64,000 nt of DNA from Lycium barbarum (Eukaryota; Streptophyta; Magnoliopsida; Solanales; Solanaceae), in the NCBI RefSeq assembly GCF_019175385.1, contig NC_083345.1, positions 14,780,027-14,844,026 on the forward strand, given 5' to 3'. The notes under the pieces were generated by a model, which saw nothing but the letters and a program-made list of their open reading frames with translations, searched no databases and had not been told where the DNA came from. The position numbers and the translations under genes were made by a program. This document shows, in pieces, positions 38,001 through 48,125 of this stretch. Position 1 is the first letter of the stretch; every line of letters starts with the position of its first letter.

Positions 38001-41000
38001 TAGTTTAGAATTGCACTCCACCCGTTGAGAAAAGGCATGATGAGAACGATCAGAGTCTAAATCCGTTCGTTGAATTAGGGACCATGAGAATCCAGCTTCA
38101 ATCTCATGTTTGATACCAAGAATCTTCTGCAAATGATCATACAGCTGCAAAAACAGAGAAGAGAAATGAGTCAAACTATCCATAACACATCCTGTGAAAG
38201 ATAGCAACAGGGACTGTCTCAGATCAATAAATAGTTTCACTACTTTCGAGCTAGAAAACAGTATCGAACTCTCGGATAATTAGTAATTTCAGGACACAAA
38301 ATGTTCAAGGTAAAGTCCATGCTTCTCAATACGATAACAAAAGTCTAACTGAATTTGCTACCAAACTGGTAGCTTTGGAGATCATGCATTTTCATAATGG
38401 TAACCTTCTGAGAGAAATAACAAACACCAGTTAAGGCTCTTGGGCGACCAGTAAGAAAGCAAGGACATGAGACAAGGAGAAGGGGTTCTAAATTCCTCCA
38501 TCTCATTCACCCCTGTTAACAGTATTAACTGTTTGGATTTTTCACGGTTCAAGTCTCAACAAGACAATTGCATTATTCTCTCTCTCACTCCATCTCTAAG
38601 TGACATACAGCAATTTCAAGTCCGGCTCTGATTGTACAGAAGCTACCATTACTTAAGTCAAGACTACAAGCTACAAAGAAAGGAATTAGCACCATGTTCT
38701 TGGTGTTAGTGCAACAGACGCTAACCGTCTAATACTTGGTATGAGACAACATCACAATTGTTTTTTACACCATTAGCATATCTGGAACTTGTTCTTGGAC
38801 ATTCTCCGCGTACAGTGGGCTACATGAGATACAGTGAAAGGTGTATTGGAAAGCTGGCAAGGGAAAAGGTTAAGGAATTCTTCAAAATGCATTTTGGAGC
38901 ACAATTCATGCAAGCACTCTATGGCATATTTGGATGGAATGCAATCATAGATCTTCTAAATTCTAGATGTCCAACTCTTGGCGCAAAACGGTCGACGTAA
39001 ATGATGTCGATCTTCTCATGGACTTTCATTAACTCCTTACTTTGTTAAAAAAGAGTAGCTGTCCTCTTAATTTTGTACATCTCTGCACTTTCTTGGTGCT
39101 ACAAATGAACTAACATTTTTTTTTAAGAGATATAATTGTATTAAAAGAGCAGCACCAAGAAGGTGCTGAATTATTTAGGTGAACAAAAAACAAATAAGAA
39201 TCCCTTTCCAAGGGTGAGGGAACTTTCCAACCGACTCTTTTCTTGAGATTGTTCCTATTGCTACCAAGTCGTTACAGCACCTCATGGATCATGAGCACCT
39301 TATAGAGGAGATGATTGGTTACCTACGGTTTGTCAGTTTGACAAGGTCCAATAATATATGGGCTAGGTTCTGTTTTCCTGACGTATATGGTAGAGAGGGT
39401 CCTCTGCGGTCATGTTTAGGATCTTATCAAGGAGAGAACTGGATAACGAAATCATGTTGGTATGACAACGCCAAAAGTAGAACAGCTAGTTTTGGTTTCT
39501 TTAACTAAAATGGAGATTAGGCAGTAAACCCCAAATCACGTGTAGGATCCAGAGTGTATCCCCCTATGGTATACTGTAATCAAAGATTACCCTCTTAGAA
39601 CACCACAATATTCGTCTTTTTGGGGTTAATGTTCTCAATGGTGAATCGATCATTCGATATCCTTTTCCTTCTGCGACGGAATGGAAAGGCCGCTTTGCGT
39701 TGGATGCTCTTTAACCTCTCCACATTCGCCAGATCATTGATACAAAAAATTCACTGTATATAAAACTGTTACCCCTAAGTTGAGTGCCCCTCTTGATTCA
39801 CTTTATAAACTGCTACATCCTCTTCTAGGTAATAAATTAACAAGCCTAGTGAAGTGAGGCTCTTCACATGTAGAATTGGTGCCACGAGGTATCCCACCTC
39901 ATGCAAATTAGACACTCAAGGCTTACATGCTGCAGCAATGAAAAAGATTGGATCACTAAACAGAAGAAGGTTATGGATCCGGACTCCTTTAGGAGAGATA
40001 CTAGGATTACAATCTATGATATCAAACTACAGAACACAGGTATGCAAATTACAGTGCTGAAGTCAATTGATCTAATGGATGTATCGTCTGCCAGCAAAGC
40101 TAACACATGAAAAAAGGATGATAGACCTGATGAATTAGAGGGCTTAATTTTTAAAGTGGTAGGCATTAACAAAAGGCTAGGTGGTTCGCTGAAAACAGTG
40201 TGTCAAGAAGAAATAAAAGAAATTACTCAGATGAAACAAGCTGGGTCTAGCAATCTCTTACTCCCTCCGTCCCATAATAAGTGTCACCTTAGCCAAAAAC
40301 ACGCATATTAAGAAACCAATAATGCAATGTGAAGTTTACTAAATTACCCCTACCTAATGAAAATAAATTACTTTTTCCTCTTGATTATAGCATGCACAAA
40401 TAGTAATCCTTTTGACATTGGGAATGCGACAATACCAAGTTACTATGTGGCTTTTCCAATCATCATTTATATGTTACTTTAACTTGTCATTTTTTGTCTA
40501 AGGGTAGAGTTGGAAAAAACTAGCAATTTATGTCTTGGTTTCCTAAGGTGACACTTATTATGGGACAATTTTTTTTGGCTAAGGTGACACTTATTATGGG
40601 ACGGAGGGAGTATATTGTTTCAGGGTTGAAGTCCAAGCTTTTGCCATTTTTAGCTCTGTGTTTCTGCATCATATTAGGCTCGCAGGTCCTTTAAAGACCA
40701 ACGCATTTCAGTTGGATCAGTTTATCTAGTCCTTCCAGTTTTTTCAGTCCATTTGTTCCTTTACTCTTGTTTATTATCCATACATTAGTTGCCGAGTTTT
40801 GCATCCCTAGCTTCTTCGCTCTTGCAACAGCAGGTCAAATCATTATGTCAATTATCCGCAATTAAAGTCCATATATCCGCAAGAAATCATTTCCAGAATG
40901 TGCTTCGTAAATGTAAAATCTTCACTTGATTTTTTTTCCTCAAGATTTCCTACATATGCTCTCATTTTTTCACTAGAAAGGTGCTCTAATATCTAGAGAA

Positions 41001-44000
41001 GAACTGAAAGATGTCTAAGACATAAATACTATCCAGCAGGCAAATTAATGCAGAATAAAAAGTTTTGGCTTTTCGATCCGGGTTCTCTGACAAGAGACTG
41101 AAAGCGAGACATGTACCGACAGACAATCAACAACAACAACAACATACCCAGTGAAATCCCACAAAGTGGGGTCCGGGGAGGGTAGAGTGTAACCTTACCC
41201 TTACCTTGGGAGGTAGAGAGGCAGTTTCTAATAGACCCTCGGCACAAGGGCAGGCAACGCAAATCAGTGTAAACAATCAATGGTAAAATACTAAAAAAAG
41301 CATAATAAAACAGATTATCAATATGTACCGACAATAACCAGTTCAATTCTGAAGGTTCTAACGCTTGGGTGATCACGATTGCATTTTTCAAACACGAATA
41401 AGAGTTTATGCCAAACGTCATTTGTTTGATATGAAGATAAATGACAGTCTAAAATTCCATTAGGATTTGCGACAGCACAAACAATCCCAAAATAGTGAAC
41501 AATGAAGATTGATAACTCTGCTAAGTGATTCTTAATATGCTATACATTAGACAGGAGAACTCACAACAGAATAATAGAAATACCTCTTGGCATTTCTGCC
41601 CACAAAATGATACAGATGGATTATTAGAACTAGTGGCTAAAGCATTCCTATCCAGACTGCATGATTTGTGATCTGCAAAATGAAAGTTTAATAATTTAGC
41701 TCAAGTATTGAAGATGTCAAGCGACCAAACCTCCCAAAGCAAAACAGCTTTACATTTTTTCTCACAGAGGCTGCAACAGATAAGCCCATCTACAGCTCCC
41801 TCTCCTTCCTCTGCATTATTACTGGCGGTCCCACAAAATTTGCATGTGCAATTTGGACAGTGCCAATCGCCTTGAGGAAGCATCTGCAGAAAAGAGAAGC
41901 ATGTAAACCTGATGCTTATAAAGACTAGACATCATCTTCTAGGCTTAGTTCAAATGCATGATAAATAATAATATAAAGTATCAGAAAATTTCAAAATCCC
42001 AGTCTGCACATGTTGCATACTTTTGAAGATGCCTAGATAGAGTGTGATGTTCTAAGAAAAAAATATCCTAATTAATATTCATTTCCATATTACATAATCA
42101 ATTCTGATGATAAGTGTGCACTTTCCTGTCTTTCCATGTTTTGAATGATACAAACAAACTAAAACTGTCTTGCAGATGGAAGGGAAGAGGACGAAGTTAG
42201 TTATTGGAATGGTTTACTCATTGGTTTCAGTGAACAGTTTCACTATAAGGATGTCTGTTGACAGATGTCGAAGCAAGATCAGGGTCACAAAAATGGGCTA
42301 GATTGCATACTGCAATTGATTGACTTCTGTCACACGGCTTCCTTATGGTTGCATTATTCATGAGATTTAGGGGCATGTGCAACTAATAATTTCAGATAAT
42401 CAACTAGCACATGGAGCTCAATGCTGTTGACCAAGATGGTGGTAATGGAATCATAGGAGCCCTAACTGCTCCTAGAAACAAGAAGAAAGGGAACAGATTC
42501 ATACAAAGTACTGAAGTACATTGAAGTGGAATTGCTCACAAGGAGCTACAAGACAGCCAAAAACATTACTGTTGATAAGTAGAGGACTTTTGTTTAATGG
42601 AGGCGTGTCGGGCCAGCTTGCGCACACCTTGACTGTTCCACTGAGTACCTGCTACTTCCCACCAGCTCAGGTACCCGGTAACTCTGACCACCAAGGCTTA
42701 GGCAGATGGGCAGAAATCACCTAGCCTCTGCAGGGATTCAAACCTGAGACCTCATGGTTCTCCTCCCGCTTCATTGACCATTATGCCACACCCTTGGGTG
42801 CTTAAGTAGAGGGCTTTCATCATTACTAAAAGGTTCTTACCAGTTACAAGTGTCTTTTTCTTTTTAAACTTGGAGCAGAGCTATTGTTTTTCTTTTCTTT
42901 TTTTCAACACAACTGGATGGTACTTTTTTCTTTCCATTTTTAACCAGTTCGTTCTCTTCAGTTATTGTAAAATATCACATGGATGTGTTATTGAAAAGTG
43001 AGACCATTCATTGTTCATTCAGCAAAAGTGGAAACTACATATCTTTTATATTAGTTGTATAGAGTTGCAAGATGATCTCAAAATACATTGTTTCTCCATT
43101 TCTGTAACCTGGTTCTTTCTATAGTTCTTTTTATCATTGGACTATGGTGGTTTCTCAAATGAAAATGTAAGTATCAGGCTATGATTTTTGACCTGCCCCA
43201 CACCCAAGCTCTGGTCTTTACTGTACCTCCTCCACCTCCTCAATATTTATAAAAATCTAGAAAATTTACTGACGGCAAAGGGTCGCTGTTAACAACCTCA
43301 CACATGGAAAGCAAGAAATTCATATATTTAAATAAATACCCAGTAACAAAGTATAAAGTAGATTAAAAGATGACAATATAATTTCATATTTACTACCACA
43401 ACAACAAACAAAAAAAGATTAACAGTGCAGGGATGCATGGTATAATTAAGAGGGAAAACATGCCAACAATGAGAAAAAAGAGAATGCTCTACGTACTTGT
43501 ATACCCAGACAGCTCTGATGAAAAGTCGAAGGGCAACCATCACAACACATAAGGTCCCCACCGTCACCACATATACCACAAGTGTCATCATCAGGGTCAT
43601 CTTCATCGATGTTTACAGTGTGGAAATCTTGGCGATCAGATTCTTCTTGCCGATTCCATGCATCAACCAAGCACTCAAGCAAGGAAACGCCAGACTCCAA
43701 CATTATGTTTTGAAATGGTTGACGCAATGTACTTCCTGCATGCAGCTCAAATTTTGAGACTGGAAGGATTTTACTACAGCAACCACAGTGGACGCCATCT
43801 CGTGTAATCCAACCTTCTAGCTTTACTCTGGTCCTCCTCCGATTCATATATTGAACCTTCTGACTTAACTTCACTGTGCCAGAGTCAATCATCCACGCCA
43901 ATAAGGTTCTTTTTCCAGTATAAGGAACATACCCATCGTTTTCAGAATCTTGCTCCTTATCAGACCTGCGGACCAACAATGTACATCTCCCAATTATCCT

Positions 44001-45701
44001 ACTTCTTCTTGTATTGGAAGCAGCCCCAATAGATGATTTTCCAGACATATCCGGCTTAGATCTTCCTCCCTTTGAAGAATCGCCACTTGTATCACCATCA
44101 CTCTCCTGATCTGTTGCATTAGACTTGCTTTTCAGAAACTTACCTTTCTTCTTTACATAGCTACTTAGCCTCTCCTCATGCTGATCACCATCTGTATCCT
44201 CTGCAGACTCTTGCATGGTAGACTTTTTGTAATCTCGGTTCTTGGCATCATCTTTTCTTTTCTTCTTCATTTCTTTCTCAATCTTCTTCCTTGTTTGCCT
44301 GGTTAGCTTATTGATTAACTCATCAGCTAATGGAGCAAATGAAGTAGAGCCACCATCATGTTTACTTTTGCCTGGATCTTCCCCTGACTGTTTTTGCAAT
44401 GCATCATAAGCCTTAATTATTGACCAGTACGCTGTTCCACTAGGATTAATATACACTGCATCTAAGTAATCTCTGTTCCTTCTCGGTCTATAATCAATGG
44501 TCCATCCAGCTTCAATAAGCATTCCTCTTATTCTCTCTCGCAGTTGCTGCTTCTCAGTACTCCCACCTCGTTTCAATTTTCCTTCTTTGGTTTTGGCAGG
44601 GGTAACATTTTCAGCTGCAATGTATCTGCTTTCTTCCTTAATCACCCTCGCCTTTGAGCTAGCAGGCTGCAGCTGCTGCTTCTCCATGCTCGCACGTCGC
44701 TTCAATTTTCCTTCTTTGCTCTTAACAGGGGTAACATCTTCAGCTGCTAAGGACCTGCTTTCTTCCTTAGTCCCCCTTGTCTTTGAGCTGACAGGCTGCG
44801 AACTAGGTGGTGCCAACTTAAGTGATGTATCAGTCTCATCATTTTCAGAGTCTACAGACTTAATGCCTTTTGCCAAGACAGATTTTTGTGATTTCAGCTC
44901 GGTCTGCTCCGTTTTAATGGACACTGGTCGCTTTTCAGGGCGTTTAGAATCCGAGTACAAAGAAGCTCGGCCTAGCAAATCCTTCCTGACAACATCTTCA
45001 GACCTGGAACCTTTCCTACTTTCAACATCATATTCCTTGTGTGATAACTCTATCTTCTTCTTCTTATTCACCATTACCTTCAAGACTCCATTTTTCCCTT
45101 GCAATCTTATTGGTTCTTGAGACGAGTCCTGATACTTCAACCTAAGCAATGATGAAATGGGTATATGTGTTTCATCATCGTCAAAATCACACCTTTTCTT
45201 GACCCCATATTCATCGCCCTTAGTCCTACTACCCGACAAGCTACTCGAACTATCAATGTTGGAGTGCTTCCTCTTCTCAGTCATCATATTCCTACTAGAA
45301 CCACCACTTACAAACTCCCTAGAACTCCCCGTTCTCGCAACGTTCCACTTCATCTCCTCATCAAATTCATCGTATTCGTCGAAATCAAACAAATCTAACT
45401 TACTTCTCTTCCTCTCACTCTCAATTTTCCCATTCCTACCAAAATCTCTACTTTCCACACCACTTTTTACACCACCAACTCCCCCATTATGATATTTCTC
45501 TCCACTCTTTCTCCTAATTGGCTCCAATAACTCTTCGCTCGACTCCAAATCACTACTCTCAACCATTCTTGGCCTCTTTTTCACCTTTTGTGAACCCATT
45601 GAAGAACCCACACCTATTCTATCATCTTTTTTCTTAATTATCAAACACCCTGATGAACTTTTCTTCTTCACTACACCCCCTGATCTTACACTACCTTCCA
45701 T
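32012..45701 (-). CDS. PHD-finger / GNAT acetyltransferase-like chromatin protein (IDM1-type family), 8 coding exons, 1589 aa
   Basis: Coding exons on the minus strand are 45701-43497, 41883-41754, 41672-41584, 38144-37906, 36227-36141, 35014-34915, 34057-33865 and 33738-32012. They total 4770 nt with all phases closing. Domains: a Lys/Ser-rich nuclear N-terminus; a conserved block near residues 398-435 ([19 protein letters not shown]); a Tify-binding-type domain (TDBD) near 590-685; a PHD finger starting at C708 ([13 protein letters not shown]); a second, degenerate Cys/His finger; and a GNAT-like acyltransferase fold at about 810-1015 with the acetyl-CoA loop RRQGMC. IDM1 (ROS4) of Arabidopsis is a histone H3 acetyltransferase that limits DNA methylation. 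This protein is closer to the At1g05380/At4g14920 branch, whose targets are less clear. The C-terminal tail of about 574 aa, one exon, is acidic and built from tandem repeats. It makes the protein much longer than the roughly 1050-1140 aa I recall for Arabidopsis. The ORF also reads from a TTG at 45707, but ATG 45701 is the natural start. Confidence 0.9.
32528..32833 (-). repeat. Coding tandem repeat, 2 x 51 codons (153 bp), in the PHD-GNAT tail
   Basis: Units are 32833-32681 and 32680-32528. Both contain [18 protein letters not shown], then SCLEPAA and [11 protein letters not shown]. They differ at a handful of residues. This repeat is unrelated in sequence to the 77-codon repeat just upstream, so the same exon has undergone two separate tandem duplications. 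Confidence 0.93.
32942..33634 (-). repeat. Coding tandem repeat, 3 x 77 codons (231 bp), in the PHD-GNAT tail
   Basis: Units are 33634-33404, 33403-33173 and 33172-32942. Each encodes a variant of [19 protein letters not shown], followed by [18 protein letters not shown] and the nearly invariant [13 protein letters not shown]. The units differ at only a few positions, mostly in the first half, so the duplication is fairly recent. All are in frame and exact multiples of three. The sequence looks disordered, Ser-rich and acidic. Confidence 0.95.
35372..35510 (-). mobile_element. 5'-truncated Au SINE in a PHD-GNAT intron
   Basis: The 3' part of the element only (minus strand): GTGATTTCTTCCCATCTGTT, CTTGGTGGACAGAGTACC and GTGCGCAAGCTGGCCCGAAT. 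The tRNA-like head is missing. It is the same family as 42.6 kb. Confidence 0.75.
36920..37080. mobile_element. Partial MITE in PHD-GNAT intron 4
   Basis: The end GGTGTTTGGCCAAACTTCT and the pieces AAGTGCTTTTGAGTAG and AGAAGCAGAAGTAGGAG match a widespread Solanaceae MITE. The opposite end was not found. Confidence 0.5.
38758..39000 (+). other. Coding-like 80-codon frame inside PHD-GNAT intron 3, antisense to the gene
   Basis: The reading frame includes [20 protein letters not shown] and [20 protein letters not shown], with protein-like composition and no low complexity. Further coding-like but broken pieces follow at 39284-39508 and 39854-40110. I recognise no family. The cluster is best read as remnants of an inserted gene or element. 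Confidence 0.25.
40261..40610. mobile_element. Stowaway MITE in PHD-GNAT intron 3
   Basis: It starts CTCCCTCCGTCCCATAATAA and ends TTATTATGGGACGGAGGGAG, perfect inverted ends with TA duplications at 40259-40260 and 40611-40612. About 350 bp. The GTGACACTTATTATGGGAC end is present twice at the right side. Confidence 0.95.
41131..41272 (-). mobile_element. LINE/SINE 3' fragment in PHD-GNAT intron 3
   Basis: Minus orientation: GAGGGTCTATTAGAAACTGC, GGTAAGGTTACACTCTACCC, and ending in a GTTG-repeat tail, the same 3' end type as at 5.1 kb. ACAATCAA flanks it at 41123-41130 and 41273-41280. Confidence 0.7.
42600..42800 (-). mobile_element. Full-length Au SINE in PHD-GNAT intron 1
   Basis: The minus strand runs from GGGTGTGGCATAATGGTCAA (A box) and GAGGTCTCAGGTTTGAATCC (B box) to GTGCGCAAGCTGGCCCGACA. 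Flanks AAGTAGAGGACTTT and AAGTAGAGGGCTTT are a slightly decayed target duplication. It has the same strand as the host gene. Confidence 0.9.
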
Positions 45702-45764
45702 ACTCAACCCTTAAAAGTTAATTCATAAATTTGCAAATTAACCCCAAAAGTTCTCAAAAGAGTT

Positions 45765-45848
45765 TCAGAAACCCAAATTCTGGTTAATTATCAAACACCC
45801 TAATGAACTTTTCTTCTTCACTACACCCCCTGATCTCAACTCAACCAT
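45765..45848 (-). other. uORF, proximal copy of the PHD-GNAT N-terminus, 27 codons plus stop
   Basis: ATG at 45848 opens [20 protein letters not shown], followed by seven more residues to TGA at 45765, ending 63 nt before the main ATG. It shares [11 protein letters not shown] and GCLII with the true N-terminus. A shorter uORF of six codons also begins at 46066. All three lie in the predicted leader exon. Confidence 0.7.
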
Positions 45849-45903
45849 TAATAGTTTGCATAAATTGCAAATTAACCCCAAAAGTTCTTGAGCTTTCAGA
45901 AAT

Positions 45904-45990
45904 TCAAATTCTTCTTATTATCAAACACCCAGATGAACTTTTCTTCTTCACTATACCCCCCCCCCCCCCTGATCTCACACTACCCTTCAT
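45904..45990 (-). other. uORF, distal copy of the PHD-GNAT N-terminus, 28 codons plus stop
   Basis: ATG at 45990 opens a frame that starts MKGSVRSGGGGG, continues [11 protein letters not shown] and stops with TGA at 45904. It mirrors the first 21 residues of the main protein. The five glycines come from a G14 run on the coding strand. A slip of one or two bases in that run would change the reading frame. It lies in the predicted second leader exon. Confidence 0.7.
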
Positions 45991-46074
45991 TCATAATTTC
46001 AAAAAAATTGCAAAATTCACCCCAAAAGTTCTCGAAAAAGAGCTTTCAGAATCCAAAATTAAGCATTACCAGAT

Positions 46075-46191
46075 CTGAAACAGAAAAAAGAACAGACTTT
46101 TACAATTAAAAACAACAATTGGGGGATATTTAATTGGTGTTACAGTGAGTTAAAATTGATTTGCATGAAAAGAATTAACGGCGATCTTTAC
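46075..46191 (-). other. Predicted 5'UTR intron of the PHD-GNAT gene (117 nt)
   Basis: The donor CAAG|GTAAAG is at 46192/46191. The acceptor follows a strong pyrimidine tract (TTCTTTTTTCTGTTTCAG|ATC), with the exon resuming at 46074. If correct, the triplicated start segment is exonic and its uORFs are present in the mature mRNA. Confidence 0.6.
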
Positions 46192-46318
46192 CTTGCCGGA
46201 AGGTGAAATTAGGTTAGTTGATTCCGATGAGTGACGTAATAATCCGGCCAATGGGAGAAGAAAGATAGAGACAGAAGCAAAGAGAGGAATTTTTATTGGT
46301 TCTGCCCAATAGCTGTAC

Positions 46319-46328
46319 ATATATATAT
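46319..46328 (-). promoter_or_regulatory. TATA-like element upstream of the PHD-GNAT gene
   Basis: ATATATATAT lies about 130 nt upstream of the predicted leader-intron donor. A start site near 46290 would give a first leader exon of about 100 nt (CT-rich, TCTCTATCTTTCTTCTCC). The position is plausible, but the motif is simple. Confidence 0.4.
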
Positions 46329-47306
46329 GAACAGAGCCCAGCTTTTTCCTTCTTTTTGATAGTACCATGTTATGTCATGGAACAAATATGCTAATACCAA
46401 AAGCCCAAAAGGTAAAATAAACAAAATATTGTACAATATACTTTTAATAGCTCACTTATAAATTTCACCTTGTCGGTGAGCATTCGATTTTCCATCTTAT
46501 AATTCCCTCACCCATTTGCCCTGTCTCAAATTTTATTGCAGCAAAAAAAAAAAATCTATATATATATTTTCAGTTTCTTTTTAGGATAATATCAATAATA
46601 TACAATCCAGCATAAAATGTTACAATCATATAGTCTTATTAAAAATTTACATCTGCATAACCAGCTTTTGTTTTTGCAACAATGTTTTTATAGATGAAAT
46701 ACAGCGTTACATAACATTATACACTTATTGCAGGCAATGTATCAATCATGTATAAAAATGTATAAAAGGGTCATTTCGGGTAATATTAAAAACGGAAAAG
46801 GGCCAAATATACCCCTGTACTATCGGAAAAGGGCCAAATATACCCCTCGTTATACTTTAGGTCCAAATATACCCTTATCGTTATATTTTGGGTTCAAATA
46901 TACCTCTGCTGTTATACTTTGGCACAAATATACCCCTCATTTAACGAAGGGACACGTGTCATCATCCTATTGGCCTAGTTTAAACTAATCCCTAATTAAT
47001 TAAAATTCAACTCCCCAATATCAAATTAAAAGACCCATACCCATATCCAAAAAATTCAAGACAAGCTTCAATGAGCTTCTTCAATGGTTGTTCTTCATAA
47101 TGGTGATTATGCGTGCCCCAAATTTCCAATTCTTTATTCTTGATATTCCTAAACACATTATAACACAAAATCCCACCTTCCTTGTCCTTCCCATTATCTG
47201 TATACCACAAATTCTCAAGCTAAGGACTAAATTTCTCATCAACAATTTCAAAGACTCTAAACTCCCTCCTCCACCTCAACGTTTTTCGCAACATCTTGAA
47301 CGAATC

Positions 47307-48094
47307 TGTCACACCCCTACCAAGAGTATGACAGGCTCCGACCCGTAGGCCGGGAACCACCTGACTTATCCGTTTCTTTGAACATTATAAACCATAACTC
47401 AAAGAACACCTGCACGCACAAAAGGCCCAACATAGGAATATCCGATCATTCAGCACAGCGGACCGGCAAGGTCGCCACAACACAGCGTATATCATAAAGC
47501 CGGCAAGGCTAACAGTAAAGTATCCAGAGCTCAAATAAGGCCGACAAGGCCACTAATATATTATACCATAATATGAACTGGTGGAGCTACAAAACATCTA
47601 ACTGTACACACACGTCTACGAGCCTCTACATAGAATACAATGATCATAAGGACAATACCAAATAGACTGCAGCTCCGAAGTAAGTGGAGTGCTCTTGAGA
47701 ATCCGTTGATAGAACACTTACGGATCTGATCTGTCTCCCTGCCTACCTGCGGGCATGAGCGCAGCGTCCATAAGAAGGGACGTCAGTACGAATAATGTAC
47801 TGAGTATGTAAGGCATGAATAACAATATAATATAGATATGGAAGGTAACATGGAATAAGAGAGATAACCTGTACATCCGGATGCCTCATAAGGCGGATGT
47901 CATGCATGCTTAGCCTTTTAAAAAAACTTTTCTTACATACATATATATAATATCATTATCATAACGTACCCGGCCTTTTCAGGACTCGGTGTATAACGTA
48001 CCCGGCCCTTTCGGGACTCGGTGTGTAATACTGATCAGTGGTTGCACAATAGGTGTCGTACCCGGCCGACTATAGCGCGGCTCGGTGTAGTAAA

Positions 48095-48125
<31 letters not shown>

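Larger units (their letters stand above)
45635..46060 (-). repeat. Tandem triplication of the translation-start segment of the PHD-GNAT gene, period 142-147 bp
   Basis: Three adjacent copies each hold, in transcript order, a TTCTGAAA...GAACTTTTGGGGT leader piece, an AATTTGCAA-like piece, an ATG, and codons for (G)SVRSGG...KKKSS.GCLII. ATGs fall at 45990, 45848 and 45701. The copy nearest the gene is the real start; the two distal copies lie upstream in the leader. The distal copy contains a run of 14 C (plus strand) within its reading frame. Confidence 0.9.

Noticed and set aside
44497..45120. 207-codon plus-strand frame
   Set aside because: It is antisense to exon 1 of the PHD-GNAT gene. 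The sense frame has clear domains, while this one is Ser/Leu/Phe-rich shadow sequence.
45705..45707. TTG as start of the PHD-GNAT protein
   Set aside because: ATG at 45701 is two codons downstream, in the same frame, and is the normal plant start.
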